From Pseudarthrobacter sp. BIM B-2242 (GTDB lineage Bacteria; Actinomycetota; Actinomycetes; Actinomycetales; Micrococcaceae), in the NCBI RefSeq assembly GCF_014764445.1, contig NZ_CP061721.1, positions 62,001-126,000 of the forward strand: 64,000 bases of DNA, given 5' to 3'. Below are positions 32,677 through 44,229 of this stretch, piece by piece (position 1 is the first letter of the stretch; every line of letters starts with the position of its first letter). Made by a program: the position numbers and the translations under genes. The notes under the pieces were generated by a model that was given only the letters and a program-made list of their open reading frames with translations, did no database searches and was not told the origin of the DNA.

Positions 32677-33954
32677 TTAAGAGTTGGAAGGGGCGGCGAG
32701 CCGCGGGTGGGCCAGTGCGGTCAGGTGCGGGACGCCGACGCCGGCAAGCGCCTGGACTTCGTCCACGCCCACGGCGCCGCACTGGAACCCGCGCAGCACG
32801 AAGGCTGCCAGCGCGCGGGCCGTGGCGGGTTCGTCCATCACGCCGCCGTCGGTCTGCTCCACGTAGTTCCGCAGCCGGGCCGCGGCAGCCGGGAGTCCTT
32901 CGCGGTAGAACGCATACGTGGCGGCGAAGCGGCTGGGCAGCTGGGCGGGGTGGAGGTCCCAGCCCTGGTAGTAGCCGCGCTCCAGCGACCGGCGGACCAG
33001 GCGGCCGTGCAGCGCCCAGGCGTTTTCGACGTTGTCACCCACGGGGATGATGTTGGTGGAACCGTCAGAGAGCCGGATGCCCGTTCCCGCGACAGCGAGC
33101 TGCATTACTTCCTTGGCGAAGTCGGCCACGGGGTGTTCCATGGACTGGTATTCGGCGGAGATCTGCAGCGATGCGGAGTAGTCGTAGGTGCCGTAGTGCA
33201 GGGCGCTGATGCGTCCCGGGACCAGGTGCGGCAGCTGCGCTACCGGGGAGGTGCCGTCCGGCCCCAGGATGAGCTGCGGGGTTTCCACCTGGACCTCGAA
33301 GCGGAGCCGGCCGGCAGGGAGGGAGTGGACTTCCTCAAGCCGGGAGACCGCATAATCCATGGCCTGGACCTGGGCCGCCGTGGTGACTTTGGGCAGGGTC
33401 AGGACCAGGCCCTCGGGAAGTTCGCCGGCCGCTGCGAGCCCGGAGACGAAGAGGTCCAGCGTCCGGAGCCCCCGGGCACGGGTGGCAGCTTCGAAGCACT
33501 TGAACCGTATGCCGATGAACGGGGGAGCGGTGCCGGCCGCGACTGCGGCGGCCACGGCGGACGCGGCGGCAACCGCGGCGGCGTCCTCGGCATCATCGCC
33601 TCTGTCCCCGAAGCCGTCCTCGAAGTCCAGGCGGAGGTCCTCGATCGGTTCGCTTTCCAGCTTTTCCCGGACCCGGGACGCAACCGCCCCGGCGAGGTGG
33701 GCGTCCTGGCCCAGCAACGCGCACAGGCGTTCCAGCCCGCCGTGAGCTGCCGCCGTCGTCAGCGCCTGGGAACCCCAATCGGCGGCGAAGGAGGGCGTGA
33801 ACCGGTCGGCGGGGACGTAGACGGTGTGGACGGGCTGGCGTGAGCCGTCATCGTCCGGATAGTTCCGCTCCAGCAGTTGGTCCGTGGCGGCCAGCCGGGC
33901 ATTGATGCCTGCGATATCCGCCGCGGTGAGCGACGGGGTGTAAGAGGCAGCCAT
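32677..33954 (-). CDS. DUF6986 protein, HpcH/CitE-like aldolase fold
   Basis: 425 residues. The layout resembles the HpcH/HpaI/CitE TIM barrel: DLRLDFEDGFGDRGDD near residue 108, IGIRFKCFEAATRARGLRTLDLF, LVLTLPKVTT, RLRFEVQVETPQLIL and GRISALHYGTYDYSASLQIS. Known relatives are malyl-CoA and citryl-CoA lyases. It is packed between aceB (3-bp gap) and allE (15-bp gap), so a role in glyoxylate chemistry is likely. Its actual reaction is not known to me. Confidence 0.8.
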   Translation of the reverse strand: MAASYTPSLTAADIAGINARLAATDQLLERNYPDDDGSRQPVHTVYVPADRFTPSFAADWGSQALTTAAAHGGLERLCALLGQDAHLAGAVASRVREKLESEPIEDLRLDFEDGFGDRGDDAEDAAAVAAASAVAAAVAAGTAPPFIGIRFKCFEAATRARGLRTLDLFVSGLAAAGELPEGLVLTLPKVTTAAQVQAMDYAVSRLEEVHSLPAGRLRFEVQVETPQLILGPDGTSPVAQLPHLVPGRISALHYGTYDYSASLQISAEYQSMEHPVADFAKEVMQLAVAGTGIRLSDGSTNIIPVGDNVENAWALHGRLVRRSLERGYYQGWDLHPAQLPSRFAATYAFYREGLPAAAARLRNYVEQTDGGVMDEPATARALAAFVLRGFQCGAVGVDEVQALAGVGVPHLTALAHPRLAAPSNS

Positions 33955-33957
33955 GGC

Positions 33958-35571
33958 TCAGCCCACCAGTTCGTAGGCCGGGGTGGTGAGGAAGTCCGTG
34001 TAGTCCTCGGAGAGGCAGATTTCCGCTATCAGGTCGCTGGCCGGCCGGTAGTAGCGGGTGAAAGCTTCGTCGCCGGCTTCGGTGCGGAGCCGCTCGGTTT
34101 CCTCGGCCAGGATTCGCTCCACGAGTTCCCGGGTGACGGTGTTGCCGGTGTCCGCCAGGAGGGACTTGTTCCGGATCTGCTGCCAGACCTGGGACCGGGA
34201 GATCTCGGCCGTGGCGGCGTCTTCCATCAGGTTGTGGATGGCCACGGCGCCGTTCCCGGAGAGCCAGACGCCGGTGTAGGCGACGGCAACATAGAGGTTT
34301 AGGCGGAGCCCGGCCTCCGTGATCTGGCCGTCGGCCGAGGCGATGTCCAGCAGCTGGTCAGCCGTGACACTGACCTCCGGGCGCTGCTTGTCCAGCTGGT
34401 TGGGACGGCCGCCGTTTTCCGGATCGCCAAGCACGGCGTCGAACACCTCCTGGCAGGTGGACACCAGGTCCGGGTGCGCCACCCAGGAACCGTCGAACCC
34501 GTCGTTGGCTTCACGGGTCTTGTCCGCGCGGACCTTGGCGAACGCTGCCTCGGTTACCTCGGGCTGTTTGCGGTTGGGGATGAACGCCGCCATGCCGCCC
34601 ATGGCGAAGGCGCCGCGCTTGTGGCAGGTCTTGACCAGCAGTTCGGTATAGGCGCGCATGAAGGGTGCGGTCATGGCCACGGAGGCGCGGTCCGGGAGGA
34701 CAAACTGTTCGCCTGCGTCGCGGAAGTACTTGATGATGCTGAAGAGGTAGTCCCAGCGGCCGGCGTTGAGTCCGGAGGCGTGGTCCCGGAGTTCGTAGAG
34801 GATTTCGTCCATCTCGAACGCGGCGGGGATGGTTTCGATCAGGACGGTGGCCCGGACCGTGCCCTGCGGGATGCCGAGGTAGTCCTGGGCGAAGACGAAG
34901 ACCTCGTTCCAGAGGCGGGCCTCGAGGTGGCTCTCCATCTTGGGCAGGTAGTAATAGGGGCCGTGGCCGTTGAGAATCAGTTGTTTGGCCACGTGGAAGA
35001 AGTGCAGGCCGAAGTCCACCAGCGCACCCACGGCGGGTTCGCCGTCGATCAGCAGGTGTTTCTCGGGCAGGTGCCAGCCGCGCGGTCGGGCCACCACCAC
35101 GGCCAGCGGCGCATCGGTGCGCAGGCTGTATTCCTTGCCTTCGGCGGAGCTGTAGCTGAGGGTGCCCCGGGCGGCGTCGCGGAGGTTCAGGATGGAGTCG
35201 ATGACGTTTCCCCAGGTTGGCGTGCTGGCGTCCTCGAGGTCGGCCAGCCACACCTTGGCGCCGGAGTTCAGGGCGTTGATGGCCATTTTCGCCGGGGAGG
35301 CGGGGCCGGTCATTTCCACCCGGCGGTCCTGCAAAGGTGCCGGCGCCGCTGCAACTTTCCAGTCGCCGTCGCGCACGTCCCGGGTTTCAGGCAGGAAGTC
35401 CAGCTTGCCGGTTTCTGCGACCTTCTGGCGCTTGGCGCCGCGGGCAGTGAGCGTCTCGTTGCGGGTGCCGGCGAAGCGGAGGTGAAGTTCTTCGATGAAT
35501 GCCAGCGCCTCGGGGGTGAGGATTTCCTCAGCCCGGTCGATCGGCCGGGGGTCTGTGACGGTGATGGCCAT
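33958..35571 (-). CDS. aceB: Malate synthase A
   Basis: 537 residues from ATG 35571, after AAAGGACCAG. It condenses glyoxylate with acetyl-CoA to malate. Family signs include [70 protein letters not shown] (metal Glu and catalytic region), [29 protein letters not shown] and [11 protein letters not shown]. This is the A form, without the large G-form insertion. No isocitrate lyase is nearby, so here it uses glyoxylate made from ureides. Confidence 0.95.
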   Translation of the reverse strand: MAITVTDPRPIDRAEEILTPEALAFIEELHLRFAGTRNETLTARGAKRQKVAETGKLDFLPETRDVRDGDWKVAAAPAPLQDRRVEMTGPASPAKMAINALNSGAKVWLADLEDASTPTWGNVIDSILNLRDAARGTLSYSSAEGKEYSLRTDAPLAVVVARPRGWHLPEKHLLIDGEPAVGALVDFGLHFFHVAKQLILNGHGPYYYLPKMESHLEARLWNEVFVFAQDYLGIPQGTVRATVLIETIPAAFEMDEILYELRDHASGLNAGRWDYLFSIIKYFRDAGEQFVLPDRASVAMTAPFMRAYTELLVKTCHKRGAFAMGGMAAFIPNRKQPEVTEAAFAKVRADKTREANDGFDGSWVAHPDLVSTCQEVFDAVLGDPENGGRPNQLDKQRPEVSVTADQLLDIASADGQITEAGLRLNLYVAVAYTGVWLSGNGAVAIHNLMEDAATAEISRSQVWQQIRNKSLLADTGNTVTRELVERILAEETERLRTEAGDEAFTRYYRPASDLIAEICLSEDYTDFLTTPAYELVG

Positions 35572-35609
35572 TTCTGGTCCTTTCGTTGGCTGCGGGTCAG
35601 GCGGTGTCA

Positions 35610-37058
35610 TCAGAGTGCGGCGGCGTAGACCGCGTCGCCCGTCGGGGCAGCATCATGCGGTGCGGCGGCGTTTGCTGCATGTCCTGCGGCTTGTGCCACC
35701 GCAGTTGCGACGTCGGCCGCAACGTGCGGATCGAAGACGCTGGGAATGATGTAGCTGGCGTTGAGCTCATCGTCTGCCACCCGGTTGGCGATTGCCTCGG
35801 CCGCGGCCACCAGCATTTCGGGGGTGATGTCCGAGGCTCCGGCATCCAGGAGTCCGCGGAAGAATCCCGGGAAGGCCAGAACGTTGTTGATCTGGTTGGG
35901 GAAATCACTGCGACCGGTAGCTACGACTGCAGCGTGGCGTGCCGCGACGGCGGGGTCGATCTCCGGGGTGGGGTTGGCCATGGCGAACACGATGGAGTCC
36001 TTGGCCATGGAGGCAACGTGTTCCTCACCGATCACGTGCGGTGCGCTCACGCCGATGAACACGTCCGCGCCCTTGAGGGCTTCGTGCAGCGTGCCGGCGA
36101 AGCCTTCCTCGTTGGTGTTGGCAGCGATCCAGGTTCGGTGCTCGTCGGCATATTCCTGGCCGGCGTGAATGGCCCCGGAACGGCCGGCGGCCACAATATG
36201 GCGGGCGCCCTGGGCTTTGAGGAGCTGGATGATGGCGGAGCCGGCGGCACCGACGCCTGACACGACGATTCTCACGTCCTCAAGCTTTTTGTCAACGACG
36301 CGCAGGGCGTTGACCAGGGCGGCGAGGGTGACGATCGCGGTGCCGTGCTGGTCGTCGTGGAAGACGGGGATGTCCAGTTCTTCGCGGAGGCGGTTCTCGA
36401 TCTCGAAACAGCGGGGTGCGGCGATGTCCTCAAGGTTCACGCCGCCGTAGACAGGAGCGAGAGCTTTGACGATTTTGATGATTTCCTCGGTGTCCTGGGT
36501 GTCCAGGCAGACGGGCCAGGCATCGACATTGGCGAACTGCTTGAACAGTGCCGCTTTGCCTTCCATGACGGGCAGGGCTGCGGCCGGGCCGATGTTGCCC
36601 AGGCCCAGGACGGCCGAACCGTCCGTGACCACAGCGATGGTGTTGCGCTTGACGGTCAGGTTGCGGGCCAATGCGGGATCCTCGGCAATAGCCATGCATA
36701 CGCGGGCGACCCCCGGGGTGTAGGCGCGGGAAAGATCGTCACGGTTGCGCAGGGCGACCTTGGGGACAACTTCAAGCTTGCCGCCGAGGTGCATCAAAAA
36801 GGTGCGGTCCGAGACGTGCTGGACGGAAACGCCCTCGAGGGCGTTGAGTGCGTCCTTGACCCGCGCGGCGTGGGCGTCATCAGTGGTGTTGCAGGTGACG
36901 TCGACAACCAGGGTCTCGTGGTGGGACTCGGTGACGTCCAATGCCGTGATGGCTGCGCCTGCCGCTCCGACTGCCGCGGCCAGCTCACTGGTGGCCGAGA
37001 AGCTGGACGGCGCTTCCACGCGCAGGGTAATCGAATTTCCGGGGCTGGGGTTCGCCAT
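35610..37058 (-). CDS. NAD(P)-dependent malic enzyme with N-terminal ACT domain
   Basis: 482 residues. It decarboxylates malate to pyruvate. An ACT-like regulatory domain fills about residues 5-80 ([23 protein letters not shown]). The malic enzyme domain follows: [68 protein letters not shown] (metal Asp), then the NAD motif [16 protein letters not shown] and [10 protein letters not shown]. First gene of the transcript to aceB, DUF6986 and allE. The ACT domain suggests amino-acid or purine-related allostery (inference). Confidence 0.94.
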   Translation of the reverse strand: MANPSPGNSITLRVEAPSSFSATSELAAAVGAAGAAITALDVTESHHETLVVDVTCNTTDDAHAARVKDALNALEGVSVQHVSDRTFLMHLGGKLEVVPKVALRNRDDLSRAYTPGVARVCMAIAEDPALARNLTVKRNTIAVVTDGSAVLGLGNIGPAAALPVMEGKAALFKQFANVDAWPVCLDTQDTEEIIKIVKALAPVYGGVNLEDIAAPRCFEIENRLREELDIPVFHDDQHGTAIVTLAALVNALRVVDKKLEDVRIVVSGVGAAGSAIIQLLKAQGARHIVAAGRSGAIHAGQEYADEHRTWIAANTNEEGFAGTLHEALKGADVFIGVSAPHVIGEEHVASMAKDSIVFAMANPTPEIDPAVAARHAAVVATGRSDFPNQINNVLAFPGFFRGLLDAGASDITPEMLVAAAEAIANRVADDELNASYIIPSVFDPHVAADVATAVAQAAGHAANAAAPHDAAPTGDAVYAAAL

Positions 37059-37109
37059 TGAAGAGTCCTCTGTTCTGGCCCATGGATGGCCGGACTACTG
37101 GAAAGATAT

Positions 37110-37145
37110 TTTCGTATTATGGATATTATTATCTACTTTGTGGAA
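37110..37145. promoter_or_regulatory. Tandem IclR-type operator between malic enzyme and iclR
   Basis: TTTCGTATTATGGAT (37110-37124) and ATCTACTTTGTGGAA (37131-37145), 21 bp apart, in the 208-bp divergent promoter region. It can serve both the catabolic transcript and autoregulation of iclR. Confidence 0.78.
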
Positions 37146-37266
37146 TTACAAGCCTCGAAACCGAGTCCCGCCGGCCTATCTCCGATGCGGTATCGTGAGA
37201 CGTCTAGGGCATTCTTTTCACGATGCGGATAAGATTTGTCGGAAACCGAGTCGCAGGAGCAGTCCC

Positions 37267-38022
37267 ATGGCTGAGAAATCCCCCGGAGGCGTTCAGTCTG
37301 TTGAGCGCGTCTTTGAACTGTTGGAACTGATTACTGATGCAGGCGGGGACGTCACGCTCAGTGAACTCTCGTCCTCGACCGACCTTCCCCTGCCCACCAT
37401 CCACCGGCTCCTGCGCACCCTGGTCACTCTTGGCTATATCCGTCAGCTGCCCAACCGCAGGTACGCCTTGGGCCCCCGGTTGATCAGGCTCGGCGAAGGC
37501 GCTAACAAGCAGCTGGGTGCCGTGGCCCGGCCGCAGCTCAAATCCCTCGTGGATCACTTGGGGGAAACGGCCAACATGGCCGTGCTGGATTCGGACATGG
37601 TGATCTACGTGGCTCAAGTTCCTTCCTTGCATTCCATGCGGATGTTCACCGAAGTTGGACGCCGCGCCCATACCCACGACACCGGCGTGGGTAAGGCCAT
37701 CCTGGCCCAGCTTGATGACGCGGCGGTCCGCGGGATCGTCGCGCGTACCGGAATGCCCACGCCGACGTCCAAGAGCATTGGCGACATCGAATCCCTCCTG
37801 GCGGACTTGGACCGGATCCGGGAACGCGGGTACGCCATTGACGAGGAGGAACAGGAGTTGGGCGTCCGGTGTTTTGCCATGGCCGTACCCAACGCCCCCA
37901 CCCCCGCCGCGATCTCGGTCTCCGGACCTGTTTCGCGCGTTGACCGGTCCTTCGGCGACCGCGCCGTCCCTATGCTTCGGGAAGCCGCGCAGGCGATTTC
38001 GGACGAGCTCAACCGCGCCTGA
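37267..38022 (+). CDS. IclR-family regulator of the purine/glyoxylate genes
   Basis: 251 residues from ATG 37267. A winged HTH at about residues 8-70 (VQSVERVFELLELITDAGGDVTLSELSS, PLPTIHRLLRTLVTLGYIRQLPNRRYALG) precedes the IclR ligand domain (LGETANMAVLDSDMVIYVAQVPS, GRRAHTHDTGVGKAILA, RGYAIDEEEQELGVRCFAMAVPN). It resembles AllR-type regulators, which sense glyoxylate or allantoin. The divergent position and the operator pairs point to control of the surrounding genes. Ligand and sign of regulation are inferred, not seen. Confidence 0.92.
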   Translation: MAEKSPGGVQSVERVFELLELITDAGGDVTLSELSSSTDLPLPTIHRLLRTLVTLGYIRQLPNRRYALGPRLIRLGEGANKQLGAVARPQLKSLVDHLGETANMAVLDSDMVIYVAQVPSLHSMRMFTEVGRRAHTHDTGVGKAILAQLDDAAVRGIVARTGMPTPTSKSIGDIESLLADLDRIRERGYAIDEEEQELGVRCFAMAVPNAPTPAAISVSGPVSRVDRSFGDRAVPMLREAAQAISDELNRA

Positions 38023-38059
38023 TCCTGTCTCTGACGTGGTTCGGCTTGCAGCGCTACGG

Positions 38060-38094
38060 ACGGCGGCCCTTCTTTCGGGAGGGCCGCCGCCGTC
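38060..38094. terminator. Bidirectional terminator between iclR and the purine permease
   Basis: GGCGGCCCT (38063-38071) and AGGGCCGCC (38081-38089) form a strong hairpin between the convergent genes. Confidence 0.7.
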
Positions 38095-38107
38095 GTTAAC
38101 TGTGGTT

Positions 38108-39616
38108 CTAGTGTTCAGGTGCCTTCCCGGATGACTGGACCGCAACTTCCTTGCCGTCGCAGTCGATGAGCTTGCCGCCTTCATAACGGTCGCCGTCGGC
38201 CAGGCACTTGAGGTCCTCTTCCCGGACCACCCGGCCGGTGCCGGCAACAAACACGGATTGGTTCTCTGAGTTGCCGGCCTTTAGGTGGTTGAACAGCAGG
38301 TTAAGCAGGATGGCCATGACCGCTGCCGAGCTGATGCCGGAGTGGAAGATGGTGCCGAACCAGGTGGGGAACTTGTCGTAAAAGGTGGGTGCGGCGATCG
38401 GGATCATGCCAAAGCCGATCGAAGCGGCCACGATGATCAGGTTCATGTTGTTGCGGTATTCCACCTTAGCCAGGGTCCTGATGCCGCTGGCCGCGACGGT
38501 ACCGAACAGGACGATCCCCGCGCCACCAAGAACGGCGGTCGGAACGGCTGCGACCACGCGGCCCAGGACGGGCAGCAAGCCCAGCAGCACCAGGATCACA
38601 CCGCCGGCCGCCACCACGTAGCGGCTTTTGATTTTAGTGACCGCCACCAGGCCGACGTTCTGCGCGAACGCGCTCTGGGTGAACGAGCCGAAAATCGGTG
38701 CGATCAGGCTGGAGCCCATGTCGGCGCGCAGCCCGGCTGCGATCCGCTTGGAGTCCGTCCGTGTGCCAACGATCTCTCCGACGGCGAGAATGTCCGCCAT
38801 GGTTTCGGTCAGGATCACCAGCACCACAATCACCATGGAGATGATGGCTGCGATTTCGAACGTTGGCGCACCCAGGTGGAACGGCGTGGGAAATGCCACG
38901 ATAGGCCCGTTGCCCACCTTGGAAAAGTCCGCCATGCCAGCCAGCACCGCCACGATGGTGCCTACCACCATGGCCAGAAGTATGGACAAGCGGGAGATCG
39001 TGGCACTGCCGACCTTGCTCAGGAGGAGGACGAGCGCGAGGGTGATGGCCGCCAGCCCGATATTGGCCATGCTTCCGTAGTCCTCTGCTTTCCGGTTTCC
39101 ACCCATGGCCCAGTTGGCTGCCACAGGCATCAGCGTCAGCCCGATGGTGGTGATAACAGTGCCGGTGACTACGGGAGGGAAGAAGCGGACGATCTTGGAG
39201 AAGACCGGCGCGATCAGCAGGCCGATTGCTGCCGAAACCATCACCGCTCCGAAGACCGAGGGCAGGCCGCCACCCCCGCTGACGATGGCCACCATTGTGG
39301 CGACGCTGGCGAAGGAGACGCCTTGGACCAGCGGCAGTTGCGAGCCGAAGAACGGAACGCCGATGGTCTGCAGCAGGGTGGCAAGGCCACCCATGAAGAG
39401 TGCCGCCGCGATGAGTACTCCAATGTCTGCGGGGGAGAGGCCGGCCGCCTGGCCGACGATCAGCGGGACGGCAATGATCCCGCCGTACATGGTGAGGACG
39501 TGCTGGAAGCCGTAGGCAAAGCTGCTGCCGATGGAAAGGCGCTGGTCTTCCGGACGATCCGCAACAGGGCGTTTGGTGCGCGGAGTGGCGGCTTTAAGGG
39601 GTTTGTTGATGTTCAT
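38108..39616 (-). CDS. NCS2-family purine (urate/xanthine) permease
   Basis: 502 residues with about 14 membrane segments of the UapA/UraA fold. It imports xanthine or urate with protons. The first membrane segment contains FAYGFQHVLTMYGGIIAVPLIVG, in which QH is the family's conserved TM1 pair. The TM8 signature reads VILTETMADILAVGEIVGT, with the conserved Glu, and FTQSAFAQNVGLVAVTKIKSRYVVAAGG is the NCS2 TM10 motif. The neighbouring uricase gene makes urate or xanthine the likely substrate. The start region carries a 19-bp duplication (see findings). Confidence 0.92.
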   Translation of the reverse strand: MNINKPLKAATPRTKRPVADRPEDQRLSIGSSFAYGFQHVLTMYGGIIAVPLIVGQAAGLSPADIGVLIAAALFMGGLATLLQTIGVPFFGSQLPLVQGVSFASVATMVAIVSGGGGLPSVFGAVMVSAAIGLLIAPVFSKIVRFFPPVVTGTVITTIGLTLMPVAANWAMGGNRKAEDYGSMANIGLAAITLALVLLLSKVGSATISRLSILLAMVVGTIVAVLAGMADFSKVGNGPIVAFPTPFHLGAPTFEIAAIISMVIVVLVILTETMADILAVGEIVGTRTDSKRIAAGLRADMGSSLIAPIFGSFTQSAFAQNVGLVAVTKIKSRYVVAAGGVILVLLGLLPVLGRVVAAVPTAVLGGAGIVLFGTVAASGIRTLAKVEYRNNMNLIIVAASIGFGMIPIAAPTFYDKFPTWFGTIFHSGISSAAVMAILLNLLFNHLKAGNSENQSVFVAGTGRVVREEDLKCLADGDRYEGGKLIDCDGKEVAVQSSGKAPEH

Positions 39617-39642
39617 GGCAGACTTTCTGGTTCATGGCAGAC
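39611..39642. repeat. Direct repeat over the permease start codon
   Basis: GTTCATGGCAGAC occurs at 39611-39623 and 39630-39642 (19-bp period), so the ATG context is duplicated. The upstream copy opens a 13-codon reading frame that overlaps the true start. Confidence 0.7.
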
Positions 39643-39678
39643 GTCTTCGTCTGTCTAACGTGGTCTGGCTGTGGATTC

Positions 39679-39732
39679 GACGGGCTCAATCACTTGCTCA
39701 GCGACGGCCGGTGGCCTGTGATTGAGCCCGTC
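39679..39732 (-). terminator. Hairpin after the uricase gene
   Basis: GACGGGCTCAATCAC and its exact complement (15-bp arms, 24-base loop) lie 14 bp after the uricase stop, between it and the permease. The loop can fold further. Confidence 0.65.
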
Positions 39733-39746
39733 GGAGTACCGATGAT

Positions 39747-40655
39747 TTAGCAGAATCCGGTGATGCCGGACCAGGCGATGTCAGCGGGGGTGGCGTCGTC
39801 ACGCTGGACTGTGGCCTCAATCAGGCCGTAGGGACGGTCTGCTGCGAAGAAGACCTCGTTGGGGTTGTCGAGGCCAAACGGCGAAAGATCCACGAGGAAG
39901 TGGTGTTTGTTCGGCATCGAGAACTTGATCTCGTCAATGTCGCTGTGGGCTTCCAGGACCTTCGTGCCCATGTCGAACAGGGTCTGCTGCAGGGCGTGGG
40001 AGTAGTTCTCCGTGAATCCTTCGAGCAGGAGCGCTTTGACGTCGTCGTAGCTCTTGTTGAAGTCCACGGTATTGAAATCGGTTCCGGTCTTGAAGCGCCA
40101 GCGGGCGGAAACGTCGGTGGCCAGGATACGGTCCGTGGTTTCGGCGAGAGTGGTGTATTTGTCCTTCGGGTAGCCCACGAAGCCCGACTCCGTGGACTTC
40201 AGGACGGTCAGGTCCCTCAGGCCGGAGATCAGGTGTGCGTCGGCGCCGTCCCGGACCAGGACCGCCGTGCGGACTTCCTGGCCGTTGCGCACGAATGAGT
40301 GGTTGTGCCCCTCACCGTGCGCCTGGATGCGGTCCCAGCTGTAGGACTCGGCTTCCCAACGGCCTCCCGTGACCCAGGCGAAGCCGGACGTGAAATGTTC
40401 GCCCAGGCGCAGGAGGAAGGCCTCGGGAGAGCCGACGCCGTCACGGGCAAAGGCATAGATGGTGTTTTTCTGGGTGTCGGTTGGCACCACATGTCCGTTA
40501 TCGCCCTCCAGGTGGGCGGCCGCGAAGTCTCCGCGCAGCTGCGAGGTGACGTTCAGGTCTTCAATCTCATGGCGGTCCGTGTCCCGCGTGATCTTTACAA
40601 CCCGGACTTCGGCCTTGCCGTACTGGTTGTGGCCGAGGATGATTTTGCTGCTCAT
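39747..40655 (-). CDS. pucL: Urate oxidase (cofactor-free uricase)
   Basis: 302 residues from ATG 40655 (MSSKIILGHNQYGKAEVRVVKI). It oxidises urate to 5-hydroxyisourate with O2, needing no cofactor. Both halves of the T-fold tandem are present. Motifs: IEDLNVTSQLRGDF, TDTQKNTIYAFARDG (catalytic Thr-Lys region), HFTSGFAWVTGGRWEAESY, VLKSTESGFVGYPKDKYTTLAETTDRILATDV and PNKHHFLVDLSPFGLDNPNEVFFAADRPYG. It ends GITGFC, not in a peroxisomal tag, as expected for a bacterium. It strongly resembles Arthrobacter uricase. The product goes to the HIU hydrolase at 45152. Confidence 0.96.
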   Translation of the reverse strand: MSSKIILGHNQYGKAEVRVVKITRDTDRHEIEDLNVTSQLRGDFAAAHLEGDNGHVVPTDTQKNTIYAFARDGVGSPEAFLLRLGEHFTSGFAWVTGGRWEAESYSWDRIQAHGEGHNHSFVRNGQEVRTAVLVRDGADAHLISGLRDLTVLKSTESGFVGYPKDKYTTLAETTDRILATDVSARWRFKTGTDFNTVDFNKSYDDVKALLLEGFTENYSHALQQTLFDMGTKVLEAHSDIDEIKFSMPNKHHFLVDLSPFGLDNPNEVFFAADRPYGLIEATVQRDDATPADIAWSGITGFC

Positions 40656-40744
40656 GGTCAGATTCCCAACTTCAGGTACGTGGCACTGCGTCCACATAGA
40701 AAGTAAGCGCGCGTTACCCGCACGTTTCTTGTACCGTCGGCCCA

Positions 40745-40860
40745 TAAAAAAGAGCCGACATCGATAGATGTCAGCTCATTACGACCCTGCCTGCTGCTCC
40801 CAGGTTACGTGGCTTTCGGCCACGAATTGACAATTAGCGTAGCCCAGCCCGGCCGTGTTG
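40745..40860 (-). ncRNA. Candidate structured leader RNA with intrinsic terminator upstream of uricase
   Basis: Reading the minus strand: a hairpin CGTGGC-CGAAA-GCCACG (40808-40824), then CCTGGGAGCAGCAGG and AGGGTCGTAATGAGC, then the hairpin GAGCTGACATC-TATC-GATGTCGGCTC (one mismatch) followed directly by six T (40746-40751). This has the layout of a riboswitch or attenuator, with the terminator 97 bp before the uricase start. It matches no riboswitch class I know. It could instead be an independent small RNA. Confidence 0.5.
40752..40777 (-). terminator. Intrinsic terminator upstream of uricase
   Basis: 11-bp arms with one mismatch (GAGCTGACATC/GATGTCGGCTC), loop TATC, and a TTTTTT tract on the minus strand. 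No complete gene lies upstream in that direction, so it must end a leader or small RNA. Confidence 0.8.
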
Positions 40861-40864
40861 TACA

Positions 40865-40890
40865 TCACAAACTGAAAAATCGGTTTGTGA
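40865..40890. promoter_or_regulatory. Inverted repeat TCACAAACTG-AAAAAT-CGGTTTGTGA
   Basis: 10-bp arms with one mismatch around an AT-rich 6-base spacer. A GTGTTGTACATCAC near-palindrome overlaps its left side. Probably a repressor site for the uricase direction, distinct from the IclR elements. Confidence 0.5.
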
Positions 40891-40939
40891 CTGCCGGCTC
40901 CCCGGATCCGTTGACGAGCACGGGTGGGACATCTATGCT

Positions 40940-40975
40940 TTTCGTATAGTAAAACTTTACTTCCACAATATGGAA
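40940..40975. promoter_or_regulatory. Tandem IclR-type operator between uricase and the 61-residue protein
   Basis: TTTCGTATAGTAAAA (40940-40954) and TTCCACAATATGGAA (40961-40975, a near-perfect palindrome) start 21 bp apart, as at the three other catabolic promoters. Confidence 0.8.
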
Positions 40976-41004
40976 TCCAAATGAACCATCCAGAGGAGGA
41001 TCAG

Positions 41005-41190
41005 ATGTGCCCGCAGGACAAGACGCCGGTGATACCGGCACAAGCTGAAACCCTCGTAGCCCAGGAGTTCTACTTCCCCCTGGGCAGCGGAACGGATCCT
41101 GACTTTTATGTGCCCACAGACGCGGAGCGTCTTCGGCGGGGCGGCGGGTTCTCCCGATGGCTCCGAGCGCTGCCCGTTTTCAATCGGTAG
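41005..41190 (+). CDS. Small hypothetical protein divergent from uricase
   Basis: 61 residues from ATG 41005, preceded by a perfect AGGAGG five bases away, one of the best ribosome-binding sites in the window. Sequence features: MCPQDKTPVIPAQAE, then LVAQEFYFPLGSGTDPDFYVPTDAERLRRGGG and a basic, aromatic end (FSRWLRALPVFNR). There is no membrane segment or known domain. The operator pair directly upstream puts it in the purine/glyoxylate regulon. It is followed by a strong terminator, so it is a stand-alone transcript. Confidence 0.75.
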   Translation: MCPQDKTPVIPAQAETLVAQEFYFPLGSGTDPDFYVPTDAERLRRGGGFSRWLRALPVFNR

Positions 41191-41227
41191 CGTCCCAGGG
41201 CTGCAGGATTGCAGTTCGTAAGCAGGT

Positions 41228-41262
41228 GAAGTCGGCGGCACTGTTCCAGTGCCGCCGACTTC
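41228..41262 (+). terminator. Strong hairpin terminator after the 61-residue protein
   Basis: GAAGTCGGCGGCACT, loop GTTCC, then the exact complement: perfect 15-bp arms 38 bp after the stop. Confidence 0.75.
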
Positions 41263-41394
41263 GACAATTCCGGACAAGTGCCCCGGAGCCCCGACCCCCG
41301 GGAACTCCCAGCCGTGCTCCTCCGTGAGCGAATCATCCGTGGGCCTTGGTGCGGCTACCGTCGCCATAACCGCTCGTCAATCATGAAGTGGCAA

Positions 41395-41428
41395 GTTGGC
41401 AGCCGCACTAACCAGCTCTGCTGCCAAC
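41395..41428 (-). terminator. Hairpin after aceE
   Basis: GTTGGCAGC and GCTGCCAAC, perfect 9-bp arms about 20 bp after the aceE stop on the minus strand. Confidence 0.5.
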
Positions 41429-41447
41429 CTGCCTCCAGTGTTACCGG

Positions 41448-44189
<2,742 letters not shown>

Positions 44190-44229
44190 GTCCAAGCCTC
44201 GTTTCATCATTGAATATTCGAGCGGTCTT

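Larger units (their letters stand above)
40656..41004. promoter_or_regulatory. Divergent control region of uricase and the 61-residue protein
   Basis: This 349-bp gap holds, from left to right: an intrinsic terminator on the minus strand (40752-40777), a structured stretch (40790-40860), an inverted repeat (40865-40890), and the paired IclR-type operators (40940-40975). Transcripts towards uricase that start at the right end would have a leader of over 200 bases containing the terminator. Confidence 0.7.

Noticed and set aside
40745..40860. Signal-recognition-particle (4.5S) RNA or guanine riboswitch at the uricase leader
   Set aside because: The GGGAGCAGC stretch recalls SRP RNA, but the symmetric-loop sequence and flanking helix are absent. 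The conserved core of purine riboswitches is absent too.
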